From positions 62,001 through 126,000 of the forward strand of contig RDZE01000025.1 of the NCBI GenBank assembly GCA_004293905.1: a stretch of 64,000 nucleotides of DNA. The letters run 5' to 3'. Of the stretch, positions 9,434 to 22,000 are shown piece after piece. Source of the stretch: Cytophagales bacterium (lineage in GTDB: Bacteria > Bacteroidota > Bacteroidia > Cytophagales > Microscillaceae). Under the pieces are notes generated by a model. It saw nothing but the letters and a program-made list of their open reading frames with translations, did no database searches and was not told where the DNA came from. Each line of letters opens with the position of its first letter. Position 1 is the first letter of the stretch. Position numbers and translations under genes: made by a program.

Positions 9434-10823
9434 ATGAAAAAGCAAACATTTTATTCGTTGTTATGGGTATTATTAGCCCTTACAACCTTCGCTTGTAGCA
9501 GTAAAAAAGCCGAAGATGCTTTCGCTTCTTTCCAAAGAGGTGCAAACGGTGAAATCGTTTTAGAAGGCGAAATCAAAACCGACCTTACATTAACAGCCAC
9601 TAATAAATATATTCTTAGAGGATTTGTATATGTTACTTCTGGTGCTACACTTACTATCGAGCCCGGTACTATCATCAAAGGTGAAAAAGCTACAAAAGGT
9701 ACACTCATCATTGAGCAAGGTGCTAAAATACAAGCAATTGGCACAAGCACAAGCCCTATCGTTTTCACTTCTGACCAAGCAAAAGGTGCAAGAAACTATG
9801 GAGATTGGGGCGGATTGGTAATCATCGGAAAAGCTCCTCACAATCGTCCTTCTGCGACTGCTTTTGAAGGGGGTATCAGAGGTTCATTTGGAACTTTTAA
9901 TGACGCTAATGACAACTCTGGTACATTGAAATATGTACGTGTAGAGTTCTGCGGTATCGCTCTTACTACAGCTTCTAACAGCGAAATCAATGGACTTACA
10001 TTGTATGCTGTAGGCAAAGGCACTACTATAGAGTACGTACAAGTTTCTTACTCTGGCGATGACTCTTTTGAGTGGTTTGGTGGTAATGCAGATGCTAAAT
10101 ACCTTATTGCTTACAGAGGTTGGGACGATGATTTTGATACAGATTTTGGCTTCACAGGCAATGTTCAATTTGGCTTAGTACTTCGCAACCCTGCCATCGC
10201 TGACCAATCAGGTTCTAATGCTTTCGAATCTGACAACTTCGGTGGTTCAGGTACGCCTGCTACTGCTGCCAACGATGGTTTGCCTTTGACCTACAGGCAC
10301 ACCTACTACTGCAACACAACAAGGAAATGGTGGTTTCCAATCGGCGATGCACTTACGCCGTAACACTGCTATTGCTATCTATAACTCTGTTTTCGTAGGT
10401 TACCCTGAAGGTTTGCGTTTAGATGGTACTGCCACTTATGCTAACTTCAATGGTACTGCTACTACTACAGGTGCAAGCAATGCTACACTACAAGGTATCA
10501 CTTTTTCCAATATGAGTGCTGACTACAAAGAAGCAGGTGGAACTTTATTCGCTGACATCAAAACTTACTTTGAAACAGCTACTCGTAAAAATAACCCTGC
10601 TGCCTCTACTACAGTTGCTTCTTTACTTTTAAATGCCAACGCATTTACATTAGGTTCAGCGGCTGATTTCAGACCCCAAAGCACTTCTCCTTTGGTAACT
10701 AATGCAAACACTGCTACAGTGCCTACTGGTCTTACTCAAACTACTTATCGTGGAGCGTTCGATGCTACTACCAACTGGACTTCTGGCTGGGCTAACTTCG
10801 ACCCTCAAAACGCAGATTATTAA
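9434..10823 (+). pseudogene. Beta-helix-like lipoprotein, frameshifted near 10290
   Basis: Two adjacent frames encode one protein. The first (9434-10363) starts with a lipoprotein signal peptide, LLALTTFACSS (lipobox Cys about residue 21). A repetitive Gly/Thr-rich sequence follows (YVTSGATLTIEPGTIIKG, WGGLVIIGKAP), typical of a Bacteroidota beta-helix family encoded beside TonB receptors. It runs out of frame after NDGLPLT and stops at 10363. The continuation in the next frame is open from just after a TGA at about 10286-10290, reads GNGGFQSAMHLRRNTAI, and ends NADY at 10821 before the stop. The net shift equals one extra or two missing bases, and a short block seems lost at the junction. 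True decay and sequencing error are both possible. Terminator follows. Confidence 0.75.
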
Positions 10824-10860
10824 TAAGAAACTCGTTTAATTTAACCCTACAATTGATAAA

Positions 10861-10895
10861 AGCGTGGTACTTTTTTAGGTATCACGCTTTTTTTA
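10861..10895 (+). terminator. Rho-independent terminator
   Basis: The arms AGCGTGGTAC (10861-10870) and GTATCACGCT (10879-10888) form a 10-bp stem with one G-U pair and an 8-nt loop, followed by a T run (10889-10894). It ends the receptor-lipoprotein operon; the opposing strand may use it for the convergent LOG-family gene. Confidence 0.85.
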
Positions 10896-10905
10896 TTTCT
10901 CAATA

Positions 10906-11457
10906 CTACCAACCCAATACTTGTAATACTTCTTCGGGTTCTTTCACAAAATGCCAAATGTTGCGATGCTCCTCTGTCATAAATTTCTCACTGATGCATT
11001 TCTCCAGCATTTCCTCCAAAGGCTTATAAAAATCGCCAATGCTCAATAAAATAATGGGTTTATCGAAAAGCCCCAATCTTTTGAGTGTAATTACTTCTAA
11101 AACCTCTTCCAAAGTACCACAGCCGCCGGGCAAAGTAATGATGGCATCTATTCCTTCTAAAAAACGTTGTTTTCGTTCGTGCATCGTTTGTGTAAAGTGA
11201 AATTGTTGCACTTTTTCGTGTGCCCATTCCAATTCGCGCATAAAATGAGGCATAATGCCCGTTATTTTCCCACCTTCTGCTATTACAGTATCTGCTAATT
11301 GCCCCATTAGTCCTTTTGCTCCGCCGCCAAAAACAAATTCTACTTGTTTTTGGACTAATAATTTCGCCAGTTTTTCCGTATTCTTGAAATACACTTCATC
11401 TATCAGAGGGCTTGAGGCGCAATACACGCATACTTTTTTAGTTGTTTCGTTTTGCAT
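10906..11457 (-). CDS. LOG-family (TIGR00730) Rossmann-fold protein
   Basis: A 183-residue protein with the lysine-decarboxylase-like/LOG fold. The diagnostic motif PGGCGTLEEVLE (PGGxGTxxE) is near residue 110, and GGGAKGLMG near residue 45 is the nucleotide-binding loop. Members characterised elsewhere hydrolyse nucleoside 5'-monophosphates to ribose-5-phosphate and base, with cytokinin riboside monophosphates as plant-type substrates; the bacterial role is usually unassigned. A possible -7 element TAACTTTG lies upstream on the minus strand at 11479-11486. It converges with the frameshifted lipoprotein gene. Confidence 0.9.
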   Translation of the reverse strand: MQNETTKKVCVYCASSPLIDEVYFKNTEKLAKLLVQKQVEFVFGGGAKGLMGQLADTVIAEGGKITGIMPHFMRELEWAHEKVQQFHFTQTMHERKQRFLEGIDAIITLPGGCGTLEEVLEVITLKRLGLFDKPIILLSIGDFYKPLEEMLEKCISEKFMTEEHRNIWHFVKEPEEVLQVLGW

Positions 11458-11544
11458 ATTCGTTTTGTTGGTTTAGGACAAAGTTAGTTTTATTTTGATG
11501 ATTATTTCATTTTTCAGAACTTTTCGATTTATTTTACAATCACT

Positions 11545-14376
11545 ATGAAAAAGTTATTTCTTCTTGATGCATTTGCATTGATTTATCGCGCTCACTTTGC
11601 TTTTAGTAAAAATCCACGAATCAACTCCAAAGGCTTAAACACAGGAGCAATATTGGGTTTTGCCAATACTATTTTTGATGTGTTAGAAAAACAAAAACCT
11701 ACACACATAGGCATTGCTTTCGACACGCCCGAACCTACTTTCAGACACGAAACCTACGAAGCCTACAAAGCACAGCGCGAAGCCCAACCCGAAGACATTA
11801 CCCTTTCTATACCCTATATTTTTAGATTGTTAGAAGCACTCAAAATACCTATTCTCAAAAAACCGGGATTTGAGGCTGACGATGTAGTAGGAACACTCGC
11901 AAAAAAAGCCGCCAAGGAAGGCTTTGAAGTTTTTATGATGACTTCTGACAAAGACTATAGCCAACTCGTTAGCGAAAATATATGGCTTTACAAACCTGCC
12001 TATTTAGGCAATGATGTAGCTATTTGGGGAGTAAAAGAAGTATTGGAAAAATGGGAAATCAATCGCGTAGAACAAGTAACTGATATTTTAGGGCTACAAG
12101 GCGATGCCGTTGATAACATACCCGGCATACCCGGCGTAGGCGAAAAAACTGCTAAGAAACTCATCCAAGAATACGACACCGTAGAAAATCTTATTGCCAA
12201 TGCCGCACAAATCAAAGGGAAATTAGGGCAAAATTTAAAAGAATTTGCACAACAAGGATTGCTCTCTAAGCAATTAGCAACCATAGACACCAATGTTCCT
12301 ATTGATTTCGATGCCGAAAGTTTGCTTTATGAAGCCTTTGATGAGCCAGCTCTTAGAAATCTATTCAATGAGTTAGAATTTAGAACTTTGGGCAAAAAAT
12401 TATTCAAAGAAAACACTCCAGAAGAAAAAAATAAGACCAAAACAAAAACAGACCCCAAAAATCAAATAGGGCTTTTTGGCGAAGCAAACCAGAATACTAA
12501 TGCCAATACCGAACAAGAAAAGCCTACAAGCGACGAAAATGCTGAAAATACAACCATTTTCTACCACAATGCTTTGACTTTGCCCCACCGCTACCATCTT
12601 TTAGAAGAAGAAAGTGAAATAAAAAGACTTGTAAATATCATAATGACACTTCCACATTTTTGTTATGATACAGAAACCACAAGCATAGATGCTTACCGAG
12701 CCGAAATCGTAGGTATGTCTATAGCATGGGTACCACAAGAGGCTTATTACATTCCTTTCCCGCCCGAAAAAGAAGAAACCCAAAAACGCTTAGAGTGGCT
12801 CAGACCTATTTTTGAAAATGAAAATATAGAAATCATAGGGCAAAATCTGAAATATGACAATGCCATTCTGGAAAACTATGGCATTAAGGTAAAAGCCAAA
12901 CTCTTTGATACAATGCTTGCGCACTACCTTTTAGAACCTGACAACCGCCACGATTTAGACACCCTTGCTAAAAATTATTTGGGCTACGAAATGATTCCTA
13001 TCGAAAATTTGATAGGCAAAAAAGGCAAAGACCAAAAAAGCATGCGCGAAGTAGACCTCAGCGAAATAGTTGAATACGCCGCCGAAGATGCAGACAAAAC
13101 CTATCAATTGTATCATTATTTTGCTCCTTTAGTGCAAAAACAAAATTTAGGAAAACTACTATACGAAATAGAAACGCCGCTCATCAATGTACTAAGTAGC
13201 ATGGAAAGAACAGGCATACGCATCAACACCCAAAACCTCAAAGAAATATCTAACACACTCACGCAAGAAATAGCCCTATTAGAAAAAGAAATATACCAAC
13301 AAGCAGGCGAAAAGTTCAATGTTGCCTCCCCAAAACAGTTAGGGGAAATACTTTTTGACAAACTAAAATTAGATGAAAAAGCAAAAAAAACAAAAACAGG
13401 ACAATATGCCACAGGCGAAGAAGTGCTCATAAAACTTGCAGACAAGCACATCATTATTTCGCAAATATTAGAATATAGAGAATTGCAAAAACTCAAAAAT
13501 ACCTATGTAGATGCTTTGCCTAACTTATTAAATGCTACTACGGGCAAAATACATACCTCTTACAACCAAGCCGTAGCCGCAACAGGACGTTTAAGTTCTA
13601 TCAATCCAAATCTCCAAAATATTCCTATCAAAACAGCCAAAGGACGTGAAATCAGAAAAGCCTTTGTGCCCACAAATGAAAACTACAAACTCATCTCTGC
13701 TGACTACTCGCAAATAGAACTTCGAATTATGGCAGAATTTAGCCAAGACGCTACTATGTTAGAGGCATTTCAACAAAAACAAGATATTCATACCGCTACC
13801 GCTGCCAAAATATTCAAAGTAGGTCTTTCGGAAGTAAGCAGTGAAATGCGCAGGAAAGCAAAAACCGCTAATTTTGGTATTATCTATGGAATATCGGCGC
13901 ATGGGCTTTCGCAACGTCTCAATATTCCGCGCAAGGAAGCAAGCGAAATTATTCAGGCTTACTTCGAACAATTCCCTGCCATAAAACAATATATGGACAA
14001 AGTAATTCAGCAAGCTCGCGAAAATGAATATGTAACTACACTTTTAGGAAGAAGACGTTATTTGCGCAACATCAATGCACGCAACGCCGTTGAACGTGGT
14101 ATAGCCGAAAGAACCGCCATCAATGCCCCTATACAAGGAAGTGCCGCCGATATGATAAAATTAGCAATGATAAACATACACCAAGCCATGAGAAAAGAAG
14201 GCATGAAGAGTCAGATGATTTTGCAAGTACACGATGAGTTAGTGTTTGATGCACACCTTGATGAGATAGCCACACTCAGCGAACTCATACGCACACTCAT
14301 GACCGAAGCAATGCCTCTTTCTGTACCCATAGAAGTAGAAATAGGGGTTGGTGATAATTGGTTAGAAGCACATTAG
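11545..14376 (+). CDS. polA: DNA polymerase I
   Basis: A 943-residue family A polymerase for Okazaki-fragment processing and repair. Three domains are visible: an N-terminal 5'-3' exonuclease (FLLDAFALIYRAHFA, PGFEADDVVG, GVGEKTAKKL) to about residue 290; a 3'-5' proofreading exonuclease starting around residue 360 with CYDTETTSID and later YAAEDADKTYQL, so its acidic residues are retained; and the polymerase with motif A ADYSQIELRIMAE, motif B RRKAKTANFGIIYG and motif C LQVHDELVFD. A charged low-complexity linker (residues about 290-345) separates exonuclease and proofreading parts. The gene converges with a metallophosphoesterase gene 17 bp away. Confidence 0.97.
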   Translation: MKKLFLLDAFALIYRAHFAFSKNPRINSKGLNTGAILGFANTIFDVLEKQKPTHIGIAFDTPEPTFRHETYEAYKAQREAQPEDITLSIPYIFRLLEALKIPILKKPGFEADDVVGTLAKKAAKEGFEVFMMTSDKDYSQLVSENIWLYKPAYLGNDVAIWGVKEVLEKWEINRVEQVTDILGLQGDAVDNIPGIPGVGEKTAKKLIQEYDTVENLIANAAQIKGKLGQNLKEFAQQGLLSKQLATIDTNVPIDFDAESLLYEAFDEPALRNLFNELEFRTLGKKLFKENTPEEKNKTKTKTDPKNQIGLFGEANQNTNANTEQEKPTSDENAENTTIFYHNALTLPHRYHLLEEESEIKRLVNIIMTLPHFCYDTETTSIDAYRAEIVGMSIAWVPQEAYYIPFPPEKEETQKRLEWLRPIFENENIEIIGQNLKYDNAILENYGIKVKAKLFDTMLAHYLLEPDNRHDLDTLAKNYLGYEMIPIENLIGKKGKDQKSMREVDLSEIVEYAAEDADKTYQLYHYFAPLVQKQNLGKLLYEIETPLINVLSSMERTGIRINTQNLKEISNTLTQEIALLEKEIYQQAGEKFNVASPKQLGEILFDKLKLDEKAKKTKTGQYATGEEVLIKLADKHIIISQILEYRELQKLKNTYVDALPNLLNATTGKIHTSYNQAVAATGRLSSINPNLQNIPIKTAKGREIRKAFVPTNENYKLISADYSQIELRIMAEFSQDATMLEAFQQKQDIHTATAAKIFKVGLSEVSSEMRRKAKTANFGIIYGISAHGLSQRLNIPRKEASEIIQAYFEQFPAIKQYMDKVIQQARENEYVTTLLGRRRYLRNINARNAVERGIAERTAINAPIQGSAADMIKLAMINIHQAMRKEGMKSQMILQVHDELVFDAHLDEIATLSELIRTLMTEAMPLSVPIEVEIGVGDNWLEAH

Positions 14377-14393
14377 TAAAAAATAACAAGCGG

Positions 14394-15212
14394 TCAGGAA
14401 TTGAAAAAAGACTGAATTTTATCTATGTCTTGCTCTTGCTCATTGGGTATTTTGCGTTTTTTCTTCTCAAATTCCAAAGAGTGTTCGTCAGTATAGCGAT
14501 AGAGTTGCCAATTTCCTTCTTCGTCTTCGAGCAATGCCGTGAGTGATTCTACCCAATCGCCCGAATTCATATATACGATTTCTTCTATTTGTTTGATGGT
14601 AGGTTTGTGTGTATGCCCACAAATGATACCTTCACATTCTTTTTGGCGAGTCAGTTTGAGCAATTTTTGTTCATAGCGCGCAGGGCGTGAAAATATACTC
14701 TTTACACGCGTTTTTAAATAATAGGAAAAAGACTGAGGTGCTAAGCCCAGTTTTTTCCTATAGATATTATAAAATTTATTGAGCCAAAGCAATAAGTTAT
14801 AGAGCACAGAGCCTATTTGTGCCAACCATCTCCATTTTTTAGTAACAGAATCAAACACATCTCCGTGTACTACATACCATTTTCGGTCTTTGCTTTGCAG
14901 CACATAGTCCATTTGAAAAGAAAAATTACCCATGCGCAAAGGAATGATGCTGTCTACAAAATCGTCATGATTGCCGTGTAAATAAATCACTTTGGTTTTA
15001 TCTTTTTGCATCATCTTAAAAACCAACTTAAAGAATCTTGTATGTCTAATTTGCCATTTGGCATATTTCTTTAGCTCCCAAGCATCTATGATGTCGCCAT
15101 TGAGAATGAGTAAATCGCATGTGTGTTGGCTTAGGAAGTGTACTAACTCTGCCGAACGCGACCCCTCAATGCCCAAATGCACATCGGAAATGATGATGGT
15201 TTTATAATGCAT
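14394..15212 (-). CDS. UDP-2,3-diacylglucosamine diphosphatase-like metallophosphoesterase
   Basis: A 272-residue calcineurin-like phosphoesterase of the COG2908 (LpxH/YbbF) type. All metal-binding motifs are present: ISDVHLG near the N-terminus, NGDIIDAWE, HGNHDDF, VHGDVFD and CGHTHKP. LpxH cleaves UDP-2,3-diacylglucosamine to lipid X in lipid A synthesis; Bacteroidota encode this COG2908 branch, but substrate assignment here is by family only. It is encoded 9 bp downstream of eno on the same strand and probably co-transcribed with it. Its stop faces polA. Confidence 0.8.
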   Translation of the reverse strand: MHYKTIIISDVHLGIEGSRSAELVHFLSQHTCDLLILNGDIIDAWELKKYAKWQIRHTRFFKLVFKMMQKDKTKVIYLHGNHDDFVDSIIPLRMGNFSFQMDYVLQSKDRKWYVVHGDVFDSVTKKWRWLAQIGSVLYNLLLWLNKFYNIYRKKLGLAPQSFSYYLKTRVKSIFSRPARYEQKLLKLTRQKECEGIICGHTHKPTIKQIEEIVYMNSGDWVESLTALLEDEEGNWQLYRYTDEHSLEFEKKKRKIPNEQEQDIDKIQSFFNS

Positions 15213-15221
15213 GTATCAATT

Positions 15222-16505
<1,284 letters not shown>

Positions 16506-16622
16506 TTAAAAATAGTCTAATATGTTGATAGTCAATATTTTTATAAGCATTTGTTTATCTCATGGGATAAAAAAGTGCTCAAAAATAAGTTATATTTGGC
16601 TATATCTCAAAATTTTAAGAAA

Positions 16623-17069
16623 TTAAAGTATTTCTATGGGCATCGGTTGTAGGTTTGGAGGAGTCCAGAAAGCGCGCGCTTTAGTAGAAAATAAATGTTC
16701 GCGCGTGTAATAGTCTAATGGTAGGTTTTTAGTTGCCCATTTGCTTCTGATAAATTGGTTAGTGAGTTCGAACAGTGGTGTTTTATTATTCTGCTCACAA
16801 TAAAACGCGGCAATCGTTGCCCAAAATAGGGTGAGGGTTTCGTGGTAGCCTCGCTCAGGTGTATTTTCAGTGCCTACTGCTGTGTTATAACTGATGATAT
16901 TGGCACGTAAATAACAAATTGCTTCATCAGAGGGGTATTGGCTCAAGTAATAAATCGCTATTGCCAAATGTGCTTCGTGCGTCCAGTCTTTGCGTTCTAA
17001 GGTTCTGTCTTGAAAAGCCTTGACCAATTTTTTCAAATCGGTTTCTTCTTCGAAATAGTTTTTTTCCAT
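16623..17069 (-). CDS. Conserved hypothetical protein (WTHEAHL family)
   Basis: A predicted 148-residue helical soluble protein. I chose the ATG at 17069 (MEKNYFEEE) over an upstream in-frame TTG. The segment DWTHEAHLAIAIYYLSQYP, then LRANIISYNTAVGTENT and GYHETLTLFW, is a pattern I recall in a widespread uncharacterised family. His and Glu in HEAH and the HE of GYHET could be metal ligands, but this is inference. The preceding SpoIIE gene ends 28 bp downstream of the stop side; no obvious functional context. Confidence 0.75.
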   Translation of the reverse strand: MEKNYFEEETDLKKLVKAFQDRTLERKDWTHEAHLAIAIYYLSQYPSDEAICYLRANIISYNTAVGTENTPERGYHETLTLFWATIAAFYCEQNNKTPLFELTNQFIRSKWATKNLPLDYYTREHLFSTKARAFWTPPNLQPMPIEIL

Positions 17070-17097
17070 TGAAAACAAGCGTTATGATGTATTTTTT

Positions 17098-18471
17098 TTA
17101 TATTTGTAAGCCTACCACAATAATATCATCTGTTTGGGGTGTGTTTCCTTTCCATTTTTCGTATTGTTGGGTTATCATGAGGCTTTGGTCTTCTATTGCA
17201 GTATTTTGCAACGCCTCTACCCAACTGCGCCATCGTTTACTTCCCAATCTTTTTTGGTCTTCAGCATCAAATTGGTCTATGATTCCATCAGAAAACAAAT
17301 AAAAACGTTTCTCTTCTTGGGTTATTTCAAAAGTTTGCAGGGAGAATTGTTTATCTCCTTGTATAGTGTTGCCTATGGGTAATTTATCCGCTTTTATTTG
17401 AATAAGTGGTTGATTATTTTCTACATAAAACAAGGGTCTATTTGCCCCTGCGAAATGTATTTTCTTATTTTCTTGGTCTATTTTCAACAAAGCGATGTCC
17501 ATACCATCTTGTATAAGATTATCGCCATCACTTTGTTTTAGCAATATCCTAATGCGTAGGTCTAATTCACTGAGTACTTGGTTGGGAAGCAATAGCGGAT
17601 TTTCTCTAATAATTTGATTCAACAAATTAATACCTATCATAGCCATAAGGCTGCCCGGTATTCCGTGCCCTGTGGCATCGCCTACTGCTACCCAATATTC
17701 TTCTTTTTCGCTTGCCTGCTCCACCCAATAAAAATCGCCCGAAACAATATCTTTGGGTTGGTAAAAAAGGAAAAATTGTGGAATTTTAGCTTTGATAGAG
17801 GATAAAGTAGGCAAAACGGCTTGCTGAATTCGGCTGGCATATTGTATACTTTCAGTAATGGCTTCTTTTTGCTGATTCAGTACCTGATTGTCTAAAAATC
17901 TCTGTTTGAATGTTTTATAACGAAAATTAGAGAAATACACCGACCCTAATACAATGGGTAAAAGAATAGACCAAATGTTGATGAAGTAAGACCATGGGGC
18001 ATCGGCAGCAACAAAAGTATAGCCTAATAAATTTGCCAAAAAACCATAAGTCATCAGTATGGCTTGGTGTTTCAGTTGCCAAAAAGTGAGCAACGTGAAA
18101 GTAATAATGACAGGAATATTGGAAAGCAAAAGTACTTCTAATGATTTTTTCTCTACAAGCAGCAATGAATAAGCGATAGAGGAAAACAAGCCAATACCAA
18201 TGGCATAGCTCAATAAAATTCCTCCGCCCGATTTGTAGGTTTTGTAACCAATCCAACCCAATAAAATGATAACAACAGGCAGTAGCACTTGTGCTGGAAA
18301 AAGTTTCCATACCATTTCGTAGCCACCCATCAGATAAGAGCCCAAAGAAGTGCCCCCTGAATAGGTAAGCAAAGCCACCCAAAGGCTTAGAATATTATTT
18401 TCTTCTAAAAGTTTCTTTTCTTCTTTTTTCCAAAGAAGGGTTAAATGCGGGTCTATTCGATTGGTTTTCAT
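17098..18471 (-). CDS. Membrane-anchored SpoIIE-family PP2C phosphatase
   Basis: A 457-residue protein. About six hydrophobic segments in the first 200 residues form a membrane sensor-like domain; a short coiled coil (LDNQVLNQQKEAITESIQYA) leads to a PP2C/SpoIIE serine phosphatase domain. Metal-binding motifs are intact: SGDFYWVE, VGDATGHGIPGSLMA, LFSDGIIDQFD and TDDIIVVGL. Such proteins usually dephosphorylate anti-anti-sigma-like STAS proteins in partner-switching cascades; no partner is encoded nearby. The start overlaps the stop of the upstream small membrane protein by 4 bp. Confidence 0.88.
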   Translation of the reverse strand: MKTNRIDPHLTLLWKKEEKKLLEENNILSLWVALLTYSGGTSLGSYLMGGYEMVWKLFPAQVLLPVVIILLGWIGYKTYKSGGGILLSYAIGIGLFSSIAYSLLLVEKKSLEVLLLSNIPVIITFTLLTFWQLKHQAILMTYGFLANLLGYTFVAADAPWSYFINIWSILLPIVLGSVYFSNFRYKTFKQRFLDNQVLNQQKEAITESIQYASRIQQAVLPTLSSIKAKIPQFFLFYQPKDIVSGDFYWVEQASEKEEYWVAVGDATGHGIPGSLMAMIGINLLNQIIRENPLLLPNQVLSELDLRIRILLKQSDGDNLIQDGMDIALLKIDQENKKIHFAGANRPLFYVENNQPLIQIKADKLPIGNTIQGDKQFSLQTFEITQEEKRFYLFSDGIIDQFDAEDQKRLGSKRWRSWVEALQNTAIEDQSLMITQQYEKWKGNTPQTDDIIVVGLQI

Positions 18472-19007
18472 TCAAATTTTCTTTTGAACACTTCTGAAAG
18501 GATAAAACTTTTTTTCAGATTATCTTTTTCTTCTAAAAATTTTATGAAAGGGCTTTTAGTAGTTACGCCCAATTCCTCTACCTTTTTTTTGTTTTTGCTA
18601 TACTCTTCTCGCTCAAATGCTTGTTTGGCGGGTTTCATAGATTCTAACTTGGCTACTTGTGTATCGAAATTAGTAACCTCATAAGTCCCATATTTATCCG
18701 TAAATTCTTCTTCTTGCACTTGAAGTTCATAATTTTTATAAATTTCTTTTGTTTTTTTATTATCATAAGTAAAAACATCTGACATTTTTGTTTTTGTATC
18801 GCGCTGTTTTGCCATTTGCGCTTCATTGGGCAGTTGCTCTCTGATACTATCTAACAATGATTTAATATCAGTAGCCGGTTTGGTCGGATTGAGTTTTTTG
18901 GTGGTATTTTGGGTTTTTTGATTTTTATTTTTAGCCCCAAAAAGATTGAAAACCAACACAATCACACCCACTATGATGTAAAAAAGTATACCTGAAAGTT
19001 CTTCCAT
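18468..19007 (-). CDS. Small single-pass membrane protein, function unknown
   Basis: A 179-residue protein with one N-terminal transmembrane helix (GILFYIIVGVIVLVFNLFGA, residues about 5-24) and a long Lys/Glu/Thr-rich cytoplasmic tail. No domain recognised. It overlaps the SpoIIE phosphatase gene by the sequence ATGA, so the two are very likely translationally coupled, and the tail could be a phosphatase partner; that is inference only. It diverges from smc. Confidence 0.7.
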   Translation of the reverse strand: MEELSGILFYIIVGVIVLVFNLFGAKNKNQKTQNTTKKLNPTKPATDIKSLLDSIREQLPNEAQMAKQRDTKTKMSDVFTYDNKKTKEIYKNYELQVQEEEFTDKYGTYEVTNFDTQVAKLESMKPAKQAFEREEYSKNKKKVEELGVTTKSPFIKFLEEKDNLKKSFILSEVFKRKFE

Positions 19008-19088
19008 GATGCAAAAGAATTATAAGTTTTTATTAGTTTTGTAAAGCTAAAATTATTTTCATAAAAAAACAATTATTTTCAGTATAAA

Positions 19089-22000
19089 ATGCTACTCACG
19101 CGTTTAGAAATCAAAGGCTTTAAAAGTTTTGGAGATAGAATAGGAATCGATTTTGATGAAGGAGTAACGGGCATTGTAGGTCCGAATGGCTGCGGAAAAT
19201 CTAACGTCGTAGATGCCATCAGATGGGTATTGGGAGAACAAAAAACAAGAATTTTGCGCTCCGATAAAATGGAAAACGTTATTTTCAATGGCACTAAAAA
19301 CCGTAAACCTGCTCAAGTAGCCGAAGTAGCACTTAGTTTCATTAACAATAAAAACATACTCCCCTCCGACTATACCAAAGTAACCATCACCAGACGATAC
19401 CACCGCTCAGGCGAAAGTGAGTATTTTTTAAATGATATTCCCTGCCGACTCAAAGACATCAACAACTTATTTCTCGACACGGGCATAGGCTCTGACAGTT
19501 ATGCCATTATAGAGCTAAAAATGGTAGATGAAATACTCACCGACCGCGAAAACTCCCGCCGTAGCCTCTTCGAAAAAGCCGCTGGCATCTCTAAGTTCAA
19601 AGTCAAGAAAAAAGAAGCCCTGCTCCGACTTGAAGGCGTAGACAAAGACCTCGAAAGAGTTGAAGACCTACTCCACGAAATAGACAAAAACCTAAAATCA
19701 TTGGAAAGGCAAGCCAAACAAGCTGAAAAATATTTCGAACTCAAAGTAGAATACAAAAATGCAAGTATCATTTTCGCCCGAAAATCTATCAGCCGACAAA
19801 CCAACACGCTCGCACTACTAACCGAACAAATACAACACGAAACAGATAAAAAACTCGATGTTGCCGACTTCATAGAAACTAAAGAAGAACTCATAGAAAA
19901 AGAAAAACAAGATGTGATTAACTATGAAAGCAATTTCTACGAAAAACAAAAAGAAGCCAACGAATACCAAGCACGCGTCAGAAACTTAGAAAACGAGCGA
20001 AAAATAAAAACAGAACGCCTAAGGTTTCTTAAAGAAAGAACACAAGCCATCAATAGTCAAATAACACAAGATATAGAGCAGGAAAAACAGGTACAAGCTA
20101 CCATTCAAAACTTGGAGAAAAGATGCGTCGAAGCACAAGTACTATTGGAAAATAGCCAAAAAAAGGTGCAAGAATACCAAGCCAACCAAGAAACACAGCG
20201 AAAAATAACACAAGAGATACAACAACAGTTGCAAGCAAAACAACAACAATTACAACAAGCACAACAAGCCATGTATCGCCTTGAACGCGACTATGAAATA
20301 AAAAAATCGCAAATCAGAACTGCCGAGCAAGAAATACAGCAACTACAAGAAGAACAACAAAGTCTTAATAACAATCTCAATCAATGGATTGAAAAAAAAG
20401 ACGAACTCGACTACCAATACGAACAAATAGAAACACAAATAGAGCAAACAAGACGCATTGCACAACAAAAACAAGAAGAAATAGAAGCCCTCGACATACA
20501 AATAGGCTATCAGAAAGAGGAACGCAACGAACTCATCAAAACCATAGAAGTAGCGCAAAAAGAGTTTGAACTCCTCAATACTTGGCTCGAAAGCGATGAA
20601 TACCTACCAGAAACACATCAATTCATCAAACAAAACGAAAACAAAGACTTGCCCGCTCCCCCACTCTTGCAAGACCTTTTTGCTACTAAAAACGATGCGG
20701 TCATTCGATTTTTGCTCCCCTACCAAAACTATTATGTGGTTCAAACTACCGAACAAGCTTGGCAATGGCTCAATGCCTTAGAAAAGGAACAAAAAGGCAA
20801 GGCTACATTTTTGGTGTTAGAAAAAATACAAAGCACAAATAACAATATTCAACAAAAACCCGCAGAAAATGCCATCGCCGCCTATAGCCAAATACAAACA
20901 GAAACACCCTACCAAAAACTTTTCCAATTACTACTACACGATGTTTGGATTGTAGAAGAACCTGAAAAACACCACAAAAACTACCCAAATAGCACCTTCC
21001 TCAATCCTAACGGAAGCCTCGTACTCAAAGGCTGGCAATGGCAAGGAGGCAAAGAAAACAAAGAAGAAAAACCCTCTTACAAACAACGACAAAACAGAAT
21101 AGAAGAACTTCAACAATACATACAAACACTAAAGCAAAATCTCGAAGACCAAGAAAACGACCTCAGAGAAAAACAACATCTTTTTCAGAAGCTAAAAAAC
21201 GAAAACCCAAAACAAGCACTCTACGAAAAAGAACAAAAACTGAACGACCTCAAATTTGAATTACAATCGCTGAATATTAGAATAGACGAACACCAAAAAA
21301 GGAAAACACAAAACAGCGAAAAACAAAACGAAATAACCCTACAAATAGAAAAAAGCGAAGCCGAAATTACACTCAATAATCCCGAAAACACCAATATACA
21401 ACAGGAAATAACGCAGTTGCAAAACCAAATCGAAACCTTAGAAATACAATGGGAGGAAGAAAAAGAAACACTCAATCAAAAGAGTCAAATCTATAACCAA
21501 GAAAATGTAGCTTTTTACCAACAAAAAGGCAAAGTAGAAAACATAGAACAAGAAATAACCTACAACCAAAAGACACAACAAGAACTACAACAAAGAATCC
21601 AAAAATACAACCAAGAGGAAAACCAAGCACAACAAGATTTACAAAAAACCGAAACAGCACTACAAAACGATGCCGACATTTTAGAAACACTCGTACAAGA
21701 AGCCGACAAAAAAAGAATAGAACTACAAGAAGCCGAACGGATTTTCTATTCCCTTAGAGGAAAACTCAACGAAACCGAAAAAGAACTCAAAGAACTACAA
21801 AGACAAAAGGAACTCTTAGACGAACTCATAGGACAACTGACCAACAAAAGCCACGAAACACGCCTAAGCCTTACAGCTACCAAAGAACGTTTAGCTGCCG
21901 AATTTCAACTTGACCTCGAAGACATCATGAACCAAGATGAATCGGAAAACGAGCAACTCAACCAAGAAAATGAGAACCTTACAGAAGAACAGCTTAAAAA

